Shown here: piece by piece, positions 22,859-34,450 of the stretch
How positions within the stretch are numbered: the stretch's first letter is position 1
How the letters are laid out: the number at the start of each line of letters is the position of its first letter
Assembly: GCA_001695595.3 (NCBI GenBank)
Contig: MBPM02000080.1
Location: 124,001-188,000, forward strand
Origin: Plasmopara viticola
Lineage: Eukaryota > Oomycota > Peronosporomycetes > Peronosporales > Peronosporaceae
DNA: 64,000 nt
Direction: 5' to 3'
Position numbers and translations under genes: made by a program
Notes under the pieces: generated by a model
What the model was told of the DNA's origin: nothing
What the model saw: only the letters and a program-made list of their open reading frames with translations
Database searches by the model: none

Positions 22859-23411
22859 TCACATTTGTTGCAGTATTGCTTTCCTGTTTTGCCTTCGCAA
22901 AGATATCGAGCAAATTTTACCTTCCTCTATCAGTGTCAACATCAGCTCGGACTTCGCGTGCACATTTTTCAGCAAATTGCAGCTAGGAAGTCCACACAGT
23001 CCAAAGACGACTCGCAAACAGATTGTGTCCTTCATTTCGAGGTTACAATCTGACATTAGTTGATCACCATTTTTAACAATTCGCACCCTGTGCTTGCTGC
23101 ATACGGTTGCCAATCGCCATCAAATTGCTGTCTCCAGACTGCAGCGCTGTTATAATTACCCTTGCCTCCAGTCGCAACTGTTTTGTATGGGTCATCAATC
23201 CATGATCCAACCGGACGTCAGATTCGAACTTGCGTAACCCTACATTACGCAACGCGTTTGCAATCCGGGACTCTTAATGGTTCCACCTTACCAGTAACAT
23301 CGTTTCCAGCGACTTCCCAATATAACATGCATTTTCTGTGGTCCGCGGTGCACGCACCAGCATAGCAAGTTTAGTAGTTTTGTAAACTTGTAAACGATCG
23401 ATGATGTTCAT
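22859..23411 (-). pseudogene. Inverted effector relic, copy 3
   Basis: ATG at 23411 on the minus strand with MNIIDRLQVYKTTKLAML then VRAPRTTENA, followed by broken frames matching later modules to about 22859. Same internal deletion as at 7252 and 16079 but more diverged. Confidence 0.7.
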
Positions 23412-24695
23412 GGTCAAAACTTTAGCTAAGTCACGTGATACTTGGCGACACAAACAAATGACACAACAAATCGTACATTGCATTTGTTGTCTTAGCCTCC
23501 TCTTATGGCTACATATTTGATAGTGGCCAAAACATAATAATTTCTGAGTAAATGCACTACTAAAGAGTACATTTTTTTCTGTGATTTTACATGTCGTACG
23601 ATGCGAACGGAGCTGTAGGTAGTGGCGCCAAGAAGAATCGAGCTGCATTGGCGGATTACATAATACAACGAATTGTTCAAAGAGAGCACCAGCAGTTGTT
23701 GAACGGTTTGATGGTTCTAGCCTGCTTTCAGATCATACTTCATGGGATTGTTGCTGTCGATCCGACTTAAGGCAGCCGGACGAACAATTACACATGGAAA
23801 TATGACTGCCATTCTCAAATGAGTGTGAAACATGTAGTTGGGCGACTGTTCGAACGCATCCAAATCCCTATAGAGGTATAGGACTTGGTCCTAGAATGGG
23901 TTGAATGACTGCCAGCATCTCGTGCTACTAGCTTTGTCCTAGCGTAAAAGTTCCAAAAGCAATTTTATCGAGGAAATACGAACGATTGCAGTGACCAATT
24001 TCTTACAGGGAAGGCACCGAATGTTGTTATACGGCAAGGTAGATAGTGCCAAAGATCATTGGGCAGTCCAATTTTCACGGATTTCAGATATATCTAAGAA
24101 AAGAGGCAAACCATCGATCTGCTGATTAGGGTTCTAATATCCGTCAACGATTTATTTGTGGTGATCCTGGCATTTGCAGATGAGACGGCCAAACACTGTC
24201 TGTTCAAGCGCTCGCAAGAACGCAGAAATTATGATTATTCTAACTTCTCTGACCCTTAATGAAGGAGATTTTCTACCAGACCCAATGAAGGTAACGTGAG
24301 CGACTTTGTCTTGGGCAGAGCAACCATCTACGGTGCCGACGCCACCAACTGCACTGACTTCGTCAACTTTATCAGAAGGTGAGCGAAGTGAGCAAGCGCT
24401 TGTAAGTGCGCCTGGGTTTTTAAGCAAACAAATCACGCATTTAAGTAATAATACAGCTTATTCAGCTCGCCTGTATATTCCGAGGCATGCAAGCGTTTCG
24501 CTTTATCCTCGAATACAATCAACCATATAGGCTTCGATAGAGATTGCCACCATGTGCAGTGAACAAGATGAATGAGTGCAACAGTCTGAGATTTGTTCTT
24601 TATATCCACGTTTGGTACTAATCATGAGTCACAGTGTTTTTGTATCTCTAAATGCAAATTTGACAATATTAAAGCTGATCCTTTGTGGGACAAAT
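23412..24695. repeat. Module copy 3, non-coding right part
   Basis: Diverged copy of 7868-9060, with the dispersed block near 23510-23720 and the decayed minus-strand unit near 24130-24560. Homology stops sharply after GGGACAAAT at 24695, where a foreign segment begins. Confidence 0.6.
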
Positions 24696-24832
24696 GTCCG
24701 AACAAATCCGTCAAGCGGATTGTTGAAAACGATACCCAATATTTCAATTGGATGTGTAAAAATGAATACATCAAGAATAAATGTCTCTCATTGAAAGAAA
24801 ATTTGAACGAATTTGGTGTAGAATTAAATTAA
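24696..24832 (+). pseudogene. Fragment resembling an exonuclease-X/DUF3820-like segment
   Basis: The reading frame from the segment's first base to TAA at 24830-24832 encodes ~45 residues including KSVKRIVENDTQYFNWMCK. That pattern (basic patch, then a .DP.Y..W-like motif) resembles the short DUF3820 / exodeoxyribonuclease-X-like module of some viral and cellular nucleases. The frame upstream is unrelated module sequence. AT-rich codons and lack of a start suggest a captured fragment. Family assignment is tentative. Confidence 0.3.
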
Positions 24833-24888
24833 TCGAATTATTTTTTTTGACTGAAATCTCCATGTTCACATCGTTGGGTACTATCCTT

Positions 24889-25014
24889 GGGTATAGTTTC
24901 CTTATCCCAAGGTATTCCATTCCTATACCTGGGTATGGTTTCCTCATCCCGAGATATTCCATTCTTATCCATGGAGATGACATACTTATTAATGGGTATG
25001 CCATCTCGAGGTAT
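24889..25014. repeat. Minisatellite, 42-bp unit, three copies
   Basis: Units at 24889-24930, 24931-24972 and 24973-25014 (third degenerate), each starting GGGTAT or GG.GAT and containing ATTCC...ATCC. Because 42 is divisible by three, the repeat is open on both strands (for example GYSFLIPRYSIPIP on plus). The resulting open frames are not taken as genes. Confidence 0.75.
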
Positions 25015-25065
25015 GATAGTCTCATCAACAGACCTCAACCACAGCGGTTTCTCATATACGCAGTC

Positions 25066-25180
25066 GATCCACCGTCCTCGCACCGTTGATCCACTGATCC
25101 ACCGTCCTCGCACCGTTGATCCACTGCTCTCAACCACAGCTGTTTTCTCAAACGCAGTCGATCCACCGTCCTCGATTCAC
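25066..25180. repeat. Minisatellite, 30-bp unit, two exact copies plus a partial
   Basis: Exact 30-base units at 25066-25095 and 25096-25125 (beginning GATCCACCGTCCTCG). A partial third begins near 25160 after a repeat of the CTCAACCACAGC...CGCAGTC lead-in. It lies just downstream of the CRN coding region's 3' end. Confidence 0.75.
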
Positions 25181-25405
25181 TGCCTCGATCGATCGTTTGG
25201 TTCATACATGTGCTGTAACATTGGTCAACTCCTTGTCGCGATTCACCAGGTTATTAGATCATACAGGTGATCAGAACCAACGAGCTTTTTGGAATCAATA
25301 CATTGTTCAACAAGTAGCTGAGGATAGGAGGCAAATCGCTACCACCACAACACTATCGGCTTAGACAGGCTATCAGAGAAAAGCTTAATTCTGCAGCACA
25401 TGGTT

Positions 25406-27116
25406 TCACGGACTCCAGGTTGCGACATACGCAACGTACAACAGCACTTGGGTTGGAGGATCAGCTGGAGCAAGTCGAAATTTATCACTGGTCTCCTTGT
25501 CTGGCACCACCGCAATATATCTGGCACCGTCCGGAAACATCTTCGCATACTTGTCAAGTGCCACTGAGTCAATTTTATGATTGTCGAACTTCGTTATTTG
25601 GATCAAGCCAACCACGTTATGTTCCCCACCCATGTTCAGCTTGGCAACACTGTCGATAGTCTCCAAACAACGTGTGCAGGGATACCAATAGTCGACATCC
25701 GCAAGTTGCTGCATGATTGCTTCGCATTCCGCTGCATCAGTGCCTTCATAGAGATACGCGTTGGCTTCGAATTCCAACGCAGCATATGTATGCTGGTTCT
25801 TTTTTCTTCGGTCGTACGTCCTCACCTGCAACTCGACCTTCTGTCCGTCTCTTGCCATCGCATGCACGTAATTCTCGAATGCAATTCCCATCAACCCATC
25901 GTCGCCAAGCATGCGACCTTTTGACCACAACTCCTCATAGTAGGATGGCGCTACGATTATCAATTTGTTTCTCCGAGCCAAGAGCATACTGGGTATTCAA
26001 AAGTTCGGCCACTTGCGCATCAACCAGACCAATAGCCTGGTCAATTGAATCTATGACAACGCTCTTCTCCGACAAGAAGTCGCGCAAGTTGCCACCCGAG
26101 TAGTAGTACCTGTCCTTGATATTGTGTTCCGTCCATTGAAAATGCGCCCCAACAGATTTCAAATCCACCTTGGACCAAAAGGGCACTAGACAACGCCTCA
26201 GTACAGGACCGTCGTCGTTCTTCATTGGATACTGGACAGACGTTGCAAGCAATCGGAACGACGCCAGCGTTGCAAAGTTTTCGGCAATGTCCTTGTGCAT
26301 GAGACCGTCCAGACACAATTCAAAATCTTGACCACGCAGTTCATCAAGATCACTCAAGCTCGCCTTGTTACTTCGCCAATATTGCTTGTTCTTTCCATCC
26401 AGATACAGCAAGGAGAATCCTTCCTTTTTCAGCTTCCGAAACAAGACGACGCGTTTCTGTCGAAGCAAAGCCATGTAGAACGCAAACAACACGACCATCG
26501 TGCTCTTCCCAACACCAGGTGTCCCCACAAACACAGTGCTGAGCTTCTTTTCCATATGGTCGTTGAATATCTTGATGATGTCCTGCGTTTCCTTCCGAAC
26601 ATAGAACCACGCGGGAAAATCCGGCTCGACGTGGCGAATGTCGAGTGCGATGCCACCAATTTGCCACCTGCCGATATCCAAGGTGGCTGCAATTGAATCC
26701 ATCCTCTCGACCTCGATGACAGTCAATGATCTGGCCTTCTTGCGCGCACGTTCCTCATCCCATTGCTCCTGATCAACTTCTGGAACCACCACCAGCACGT
26801 GAATTTCGCCTTCGTTTGGCTCAAATCTCTCTCCAAAGTTCGTCGGGTTCTTGATCCACAACAACGGATTCATGTGCCTGAAGCCTTTCGGATGTCCATG
26901 TTCGTCAAGCGTCACAGCTTCCGCGCCATCTCTATTCAACCACGCGTCGCCCTTCCTCGCGAGGAACAGCTGCAGTTCCCGTGCATCACACGTGATTGTC
27001 TTCTGATTCTTCGCCTTGATAGCGTCCTTCAAGTGGTCCACAGACTTACTCGCATCGATGTCGATGGAGAACGCGTTTCCCTTGACACCGACGAGCGCGC
27101 AGAACAGCGTCACCAT
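25406..27116 (-). pseudogene. Crinkler (CRN) effector with P-loop NTPase and nuclease-like modules, frame broken
   Basis: CRN proteins are translocated, mostly nuclear oomycete effectors. The ATG at 27116 opens a ubiquitin-like N-terminus with LQLFLAR at residues 48-54 (the LFLAK motif) and HVLVVVP at 106-112 (the HVLVxxP junction). Next is a P-loop NTPase with Walker A GTPGVGKST (198-206) and a possible Walker B FELCLDG (265-271). This frame stops at 25935. A second frame (25987 to 25406) overlaps it by 53 bases and carries a PD-(D/E)XK-like end (GIAFENYVH, DYWYPC, ETIDSV, LIQITKFDNH). A one-base shift between them indicates a frameshifted gene or sequencing error. No clear signal peptide, which is common in CRNs. 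Confidence 0.8.
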
Positions 27117-28160
27117 TCTTCCAATTGCTTCTGTGAGTGAGGGACCTTGTCTCTATCCATATTTCAGCCAATCAAATGGTGCAACCCAACGTTGGGTTTT
27201 GACATCACCGTGATTGAGCATCTGCAAATACAAAATATATTTATTTATATAGACACAAAAATCATGGATATTACATATCTATCCGATACCGATGATACTG
27301 GTTATGTTGAAGATGCCGGATAATTTCAGTCACCTTTATTATTACGCATAAGCCGTTTTCTTTTAACCATGTACTGCGCTTCCGCCAGCTTCTGAGTATC
27401 AAGTTCTGCTTTCTTTGGATGTCTGAAAACATCACTTGTGTTCCACTATATGACGATCTTAATTGGTGTGACACAAAGGAGCCTGTCAAAAGTCAGTGTA
27501 ACTTACCAAATATTGCAGAAGCTAATATAGACCTGTCGATGGACACAAAAATGTGATCGGCTTCGAAAAAAAGGGACAAGTCACATGTCTTAATTGTAGA
27601 CAGTAATATTTGTAGGAATGACCTCACCTCTGATAAAACACCAAGACGACGACACACAATAAGTATTGACAAATTTTAGGCCTGAAGTGCGTACTTGTCA
27701 GAAATTGTGGGAGTCATGTAATAGTTAGTCGCATTTATGCTTGCGAGTGAAAAAGTGCCCATACAATGTCTGTTCTATTTATGTAAATAGCTAATTAAGC
27801 TTTATTGTAATAAATTGTATTTGCGGTTTGCATAGTGCCAGACAATTTAGATAGCATTAAGACAGCGCATTAATAAGCTAAACAGACCTTTTGCGTTATC
27901 AACTCATCTAGCATGAGTATACTTGAGGTTAACTCAACCGTGAGAATAGAAAGCAACCTGAATTTTAAGCCGTCTTAGTGGCACATGCCACGACAGGGGT
28001 GTATATTGCTGGGAAACGTGCATAATAACCCAAGGCGCGGTCAACTAGTCCTATAAAACAAGCAACAAGTGCATCTCGGTACCGGCTGGAGTTGTGCATG
28101 TACTTCTTTCTTGAAAGGCATTCGTAGTCAAAAGCGGAAATTTGAACTGCTTTTTTCACT
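27117..28160. other. CRN upstream region, then resumed module copy 3
   Basis: To 27326 the sequence is the CRN 5' side, with a CCAAT-type box (AGCCAATCAAA near 27168). From 27327 it is the unknown repeat tail shared with 17930-18503 and 63250-64000, extending to about 28160. No supportable gene. Confidence 0.5.
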
Positions 28161-31100
28161 TGCTATTACACGTAAGTTTGTAGCAGCGACGATAACTTTG
28201 TAAGAAGTTAAATTTGCGTTTGCTAAATTTACTACAGACGTTGCGGCTTCACTTTGATGCTATTTTGGTAGCGTACATCAATGAAGAAAAAGATCACAAG
28301 ATACTCAGGAAACCCAGCGATACCGAATTAACTCTAGCCAGTGCACCCTTGATAAAAATTATTTATTCAGCTATCTACTCCAACACATTCGCTGCATGAA
28401 CCGTATTTTTGCAAACCTACACTTTTACGAAAACCTGATGCTACAAGCGCTTTAAAGTGAAGCAGCTCTCATTTACAAGAGAAGATCATGTGTCTTCGGT
28501 GTTTAGATTTTTTTTACTTAGCCTTCATTTTGGACGGACTCCCAGACTCTCGCGCGTTATAGAAGAAAAGAAACGATCTGTAACAACATCTGAGTATGAT
28601 TGCAACAGACAAAAATATTGCCGGTCAGGATTTTTGGTCTTACACGCCGCACGTCTATACACGAGGTTTTCGAGCTGCGTCGGGAAGCCATTAACCTTCA
28701 TAATTAGATAAAGACACGGTCGGTCGCTTAAAGCGCACAGCTTTATGGGTTCAAGGCTTCTCTGTCTCAGGGTCAATACAATGAAATTTCAGCCGTCATC
28801 CAGCCACCCAAATTCGCCTTACTAGCAAGATTAGGTGCGTGACCGACACTTTGAGCAGGTGCAGAGATCACCTTAGGGCCCACAGAAGGTCAAAGCCCTC
28901 AATTCGCATTCCATTGAAGGAGGATGCGTCAACATCGTTTTGGAAAATCGATCGTACACTCTAGCTCATGCCTTTCTTATGTGGTAAAGAGTTGAACGGT
29001 TATTCATCTTGCTCGAAAATGCTGATCTTACCCTTCGGAGGGGTCAATTTAAAATTTACCCCTACCTTGTCTTTCTAAAATATACTTGTTTATTTTGAGC
29101 AGATGACATTGCCTCCAGAGCCCATTTACAACCAACTTTTAGCAAAAAAATCATAAGAAAACTGGTCTCAAATTAAGACCTGGAAGAGATAGGTTTTAAA
29201 GCATTATTTTGGATATTTCAAGCGATATCGAGTCCTAAGAGCTAGCAAAATTCTGCTTTTTTATATTAAAATAGGATAACCTCTTATACCTGCTGGTCAA
29301 AATAGGTGCTGACTGTACTATCATGCTGAAGCGGCGCTATGTCCGCGTTGCCTTTCATTTTTGACAATCCAATCAAAGGCGAGACTTACAAGTGTCCGCC
29401 GGTTTGATAGACTCTGTAACGGAGCCCATGCGCAAGTCGTGGAGTTGACTTCATAGCAGGTATTGCAGGTTTATCAATACTTGTCCACCCATGAGTACAT
29501 GAGGGATCACCAATAAGCTGTAGAGATCAAGTTAAATGTCATTTTTCTCTTTACTGAAATGACCGCATAGTGGAGCCTAATGTGCCTACAAACTATAACG
29601 TACGTCAGATCCTCAAAATCTGAAACAGCGGCATGAAGTATATAGATTAATTCAGCCAGACCGCCTACACACCAAAAACAATGCATCTTTTGTCCAAGGA
29701 ATTTACTACTTGACTTTGGCATCTTAGCCTAAAATTAAAAAAGGCTTATGGCTGGCGCCTTTTTGATCTAATGAATATATTTGTTTATAGAGCTTCAAAA
29801 TCTTTCTTATATGAACAAACTCATAGTCTGGTATGCGCGGAATCGTGTCGGCAAGCGCATTGCGCTTACCCGACTAGTATTTGAAACAGAAGCTATTATG
29901 ATTTATATCCTTCTTGCCACTTTTACAAGCAGCTGCTGTCTTCAGGGGATTCATGGCTCCGATAGACTACAACGACTCACTCCAGGACAGAAAACTCGTT
30001 GTCATGGGCGGGGTAGCTCTGTTTAGCAGTCTTGAACTACCTGGACAAACCAAGATTATATACCACGGCAGTCCTCATTGAGCTGCAGTAACGCGCAAAC
30101 CATTAGCGTTGCGAAAGAAGCTAGACAGCCTTAGATTGTCCAACAAAATGCTAGCTGAAGACTTTTTGATACCATCAGAACGCATTCTAGTATTTGCTCT
30201 CCGGTTATTTACAATAATGAGAATGGTATTTTAAAATTTTCTAGACAGATTATTGGCGTAAAAGTCTAATTACACCAATCGAATATATCCCCTTAAATAA
30301 GTGTATTGGGACCCGAACCCAAGATCATCGGATTAAAAGTCCGGTCAGCACATCTCAATGATCTCTTACAGTAGATCCGATAAAGATCTGCAAAATTTGC
30401 ATATTCAGCAGTGTACGTGTTCGAATTGTTAGATAGCCCCCCCATTCAATTTTGGGTTGTGGCGCTGACCAGGACAAAACTACTTTGACTTTGTATGAGC
30501 CCCATGGCAACCTACAAAGCAGCCGAGGACTTTATTTCTGCTGCCGCATGTATGCATTGTTGATTTAGGCAAATTTTCACTCTTTCTGGCTCTCAAGCAC
30601 AGAAAGTTCACGACGAATCCAAAAATATCAGTTTTGGACCACATCATTAGTTCTTTTGCCGAAAATGGCAACAATAAACTCACATTGCTCTCATGGCAAT
30701 TTCTGTTGCCTGGTGACACAGAGCTTCAACCTGATAAGAGGTTAATCTCGTGCCTCACTCTTCTTTCCAACGAAGTTGATGTTAAGCCTTTGACTGACTT
30801 TTCCTGGAAAAATATATACACTTAATTCGTTAATTCTTACATAATTTACATGCTAAGCCTCAACGTTAGTTGCACATAAGGCCATCTAAGCACATCGCTG
30901 TCCTAACCAAATGCATATTAAATATATACATATTTATAACTCATTGAAAGACTATATCCGAAATTATTCCGACTTATAATCCGGTCAAAGATTAGTAGCT
31001 TTGGGCTACTAAGGCTCAGTTGCTCTGGTACCTTCGAAAAAAGCCTTTAAATTGAGGAACATCTGCCGCAACACAACATCTAGGTGATCTGTCATTAATG

Positions 31101-33300
31101 TTTGTGGATAAGGTATTTTGCAATCACAAAATCGCTCATAACAGTCCGGAATCGATCTCAATACTGTCTAAGCGAAATTGCGCTCTCGCTCTTGGTAACC
31201 TACCTGCGAATTGGTACTCTATGTGTTGCGGACTTATGCTATTCGCTTTAAGGACTTTGTTACCCACAGTTATTAGATTTGTGTAGTGTACCCGTGAAGC
31301 TATGCTGCCTGCATTCAGAACTTCATCGTATGCGTCTCTCGTATCCAGCGTTGCCAGCAAATTTCGCTTCACCGCGCTAAAGAAGGCGTCAAAACCGTCG
31401 TCACGTTTACCCTAAAACAAAATGCTGCTTTGATACCATCCATGACTAATTCGAACGTGTGACTTCTTATTTTTCTAAGAAAAAGGGCGTTAAACAGATA
31501 CGCGAACATTGCCCATTAATACCTTGTTGCATGGTATTGGGCGGCTGGCACCGCTTATCGGTCAAAGGCTCGTCCATTCCCGGCGACGACATGCACAGGA
31601 CCAAGCTGACTCTACACTTAAAAAAACGAGATAAAATTTTGTACTATCGGTTCTCTATAGTTTTACAGCCAAGTTTTATTTTAATTCAAGGGTCGTTTTA
31701 TTAACCAGTCACCCAAAAATGATTTGTTTTCGTGTTGCTCTCAAAAATATTAGTCAATGTATTTTACTTGATGGCAAGCCTTTGATGATGCGCAGGATTT
31801 TCCGCTATTCCGTGTTTCGATATGTATATATTATAGTTTCGCTTCGTACGTAGACACCTAATAAGTCTTTTTTGCTTAAATCTTTTTCGACAACTGTCAA
31901 TAGCTTAGGACCATACTTCCTATGTTGCATATCAATTTACGCACATAGCAAGGGCTTGCTATATTCCCATTAATCGATCCCCGCCCGAACTATCTCTCAG
32001 GCCATTAGGGCGAAGCTTTTGGCGGCGCCCCTTGGTATCCCATAGAGGGGCCAAAGAGCCACTCTAGTGCCCTTTTTAGAATAGGCTTGGATCACATGCC
32101 CTTGCTTTCCGCAGCCAAAGTAGCGACTGATACTCTGCGCGGCAACACTAAACTCTTCTAGATCTGGACCGATCATAACACTGGGTTCTATGAAATGATC
32201 GACTGATTCATTACGGTGTTCCAGATGGACAAGTGTCTGTGACTTTTCTTCACTAAAAAAAAAGGCCTTTTAACACTGCTGTTAGCAATTCAACAAGTTG
32301 TGTGTGAGGCGAGCCTTCATTTAAGCTATCCAGTAGACATATACTATAGTTTGTTCAAAGAGTAGTAAAGGTCGTCGACTGTTTCTCTGCATTATTCTAT
32401 ATATATAGGTGGCACCTACCTTACTTACAGGGAAGAAAAGCAAATGCTAGTACAGCTTTAAGCTAGCCGGATGATAAATTCTTTTAAACGCTCCTTCAAT
32501 TGCCCTCACGCTACAAAGTTTCTAGTAAAGTGTCTCTAAAAGGTAAGTGCTCAGCTTTTGGCCCGGCCTCTTGGGAAAAAGTGTACGAGCACTATGCCCA
32601 CCTGATCATTATGTCTCCTCCTTTATTTCCAAAAATGCAATTTTAACGAGCAAAAAAAGTTTGATCGATTTGGATCTCATAGTAGGATCTATTAACGGAT
32701 TCGTGTTGCTTGAGCATAAAATCCACTTGCAGAGCTCAAAGACTATGACGCGTTCCAGCTGCTTGGCGGCTATAGAATCCAGCAAGTCTTTTGGGCTGTG
32801 CAAACTCGTTCGACCTAATCAGGTAAGTGTTCGATGTATCCGGAGCCTTTATGAGGATAGTCCATCTGCGCAGGTGTAGTAATACCTTTAAAGTGCTCGG
32901 GGTTTTATCGCACCTTGCACACAGGAGTGATGCAGAAAGATCAACAAATGTTAAGCGAACAACTGTTTACTATCCCAGTCTTGAACTTTTGAATGCGCCG
33001 TATGCCCCGCTTCAAAACTGGTTGATCTTTTACATTCTTCATGGTTTGGATCCAAATCCTCGAACTAGCATACTTTAGAATGCGGCAAGCACACTCTTTA
33101 AACGTTGTCATACGTACAGCTGAAACTGAGACGTATACGATTAAAGTTCTGCGCCGTGCCTCAACCTATACAAAACTAAGTCAATGCTTCAGAATTGTAC
33201 TCACTACCACTGTCACACCGGAAAACTTCATACGCGATTGTTGATCTTATTTCAGGCTAGCGCAACATGATTCCCAACTGCTACCTCAGGCTTCGATAAA
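28161..33300. other. Gene-poor stretch, no recognisable gene
   Basis: All open frames are under about 85 codons, lack domains and have no paralogue in the window. Given the copia motifs immediately to the right in minus orientation, part of 30000-33300 may be the ruined reverse transcriptase and RNase H end of that element, but I found no convincing motif. The one recognisable item is the tRNA-like relic at 30297-30375. Confidence 0.45.
30297..30375 (-). tRNA. tRNA-Lys(TTT)-like relic, possibly the head of a SINE
   Basis: The minus strand reads a degenerate D-arm, then an anticodon arm CCGGACTTTTAATCCGA with TTT anticodon, a variable loop and a perfect T-arm (TTGGGTTCGGGTCCCAA). The acceptor stem does not pair and one anticodon-stem pair is broken, so this is not a working tRNA. 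tRNA-derived SINEs are known in oomycetes, which is a plausible source. Confidence 0.55.
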
Positions 33301-33319
33301 CGACACAGTAGTGCGACCT

Positions 33320-34450
33320 TTTGTTAAGAAATGGAGTTAAACAGCGCCTACCACCAAAAGTTGATGTCTGCATCAGACCCCACACGTTGCAATGTGTGAC
33401 TTCGATCAATTGCTTGGCATCACTTGAAGTTGAGTTCATAATTTTCCACATGTCTGCTTTCCGAGCAATTCACCATCCAGCAATGCTCACTGACTTAGTG
33501 TTGTCAAGTTGATGCCAATGCCATCAGGTTTTTGCGACGACGGTGGAAAGAACATTTTGGTCAATGTGATCTAGGCGAAGGTGCTAAAGCTAGGACATGA
33601 TGTTCCCATTATATCCCAACGTCCTTGTCAGGTTGGCCTTATCCACCAAAATAGGATTCGTACACATCGCAAAAAGTCTTGGCGAGCTTATAGTTTCCAG
33701 TAAAGACCTTTTGCTTAAAAAAACTGGTAAGCGGTCATCCTGCTTACCAGTTGGCAGACCAATATTCTTGGTGAAATGTCCAACAGAGAGCAAGTCATGC
33801 AAGATCCCCGGAATGGGCCACACCGTAGTCAGCACAATCTTCTTAATCCCCCGTGATGCAATCATTGACATCTCGATATTGCCCGGTACCATCTCTTGCA
33901 TCGCACCGTCTTCCACGGGATGCACATCGATCGGAGAAATTTCTTACAGCTCTACATGTTCTATTTCAAGTACATCATGTGCTGCGTCGCACCAGAGTCA
34001 CGCAATTTAAAAAAGAGACGTAAGCGCATTGTTACTATTAGAAAAAGTAGTCACCAGAATCGTCGTATATCCGCGCAATATATGCGCGTTGCGGCAATTG
34101 TCTCGCGGCATTCTCGCGAATCAAGCTGGGCATTGGGTAAGCCGATACCTCTGCTCCCCACAGTAGTGGAGAGCACTACTAGATTCACTAGCATTATCGT
34201 CCCTCGCATTGTCCATTGACCGTCGTCGTGAGCGTTTGACCTCAATTGTGCGCGATTTCATCAAAGCCCCCAGGACAGTGCGTTCGACCTTGACTCCAAA
34301 GCTGTGATTTAAAGTGCAAAATACTCGCTTGGAGCACCCATCGCGTCCTGCTGTTCCTCTAAAGTCTATGATGTTAATGGCCATAAAGAAACGACGGCGA
34401 AGAAAGAGCTTGCTAAGCTCTTTTTCTCGAACTGGCCTTCCAGTCGCGAT
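33320..34450 (-). pseudogene. Ty1/copia retrotransposon gag-pol relic
   Basis: Minus-strand motifs occur in the right order. A damaged zinc knuckle (YCGEQRYRLTQCP, ~34150) is followed by the aspartic protease motif DSGATQHM (33985-33999), the GAG-pre-integrase signature PGILHDLLSVGHF (~33775-33815), and the integrase start NVWGLMQTSTFGG (~33345-33390). Stops and frameshifts separate them. Copia elements use the PR-INT-RT order, so RT should lie below 33300, but it is not recognisable. Confidence 0.65.

Larger units (their letters stand above)
24696..27326. other. Foreign 2.6-kb segment inserted in module copy 3
   Basis: Module sequence breaks at 24695 and resumes at 27327 (CAGTCACC...ATTATTACGC), with only ~18 bases missing compared with copy 2 near 17910-17930. 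The segment holds a small coding fragment, two minisatellites and a CRN gene, none found elsewhere in the window. No terminal repeats or target duplication are visible. Confidence 0.65.

Noticed and set aside
24781..25089. 102-codon frame with Ile/Pro-rich repeats
   Set aside because: Produced by the 42-bp minisatellite; an equally open frame exists on the other strand.
24889..25180. CRISPR-like array
   Set aside because: Adjacent direct repeats without spacers in a eukaryotic context; these are minisatellites.
25746..26696. Plus-strand frames over the CRN locus
   Set aside because: Antisense shadows of the CRN coding sequence.
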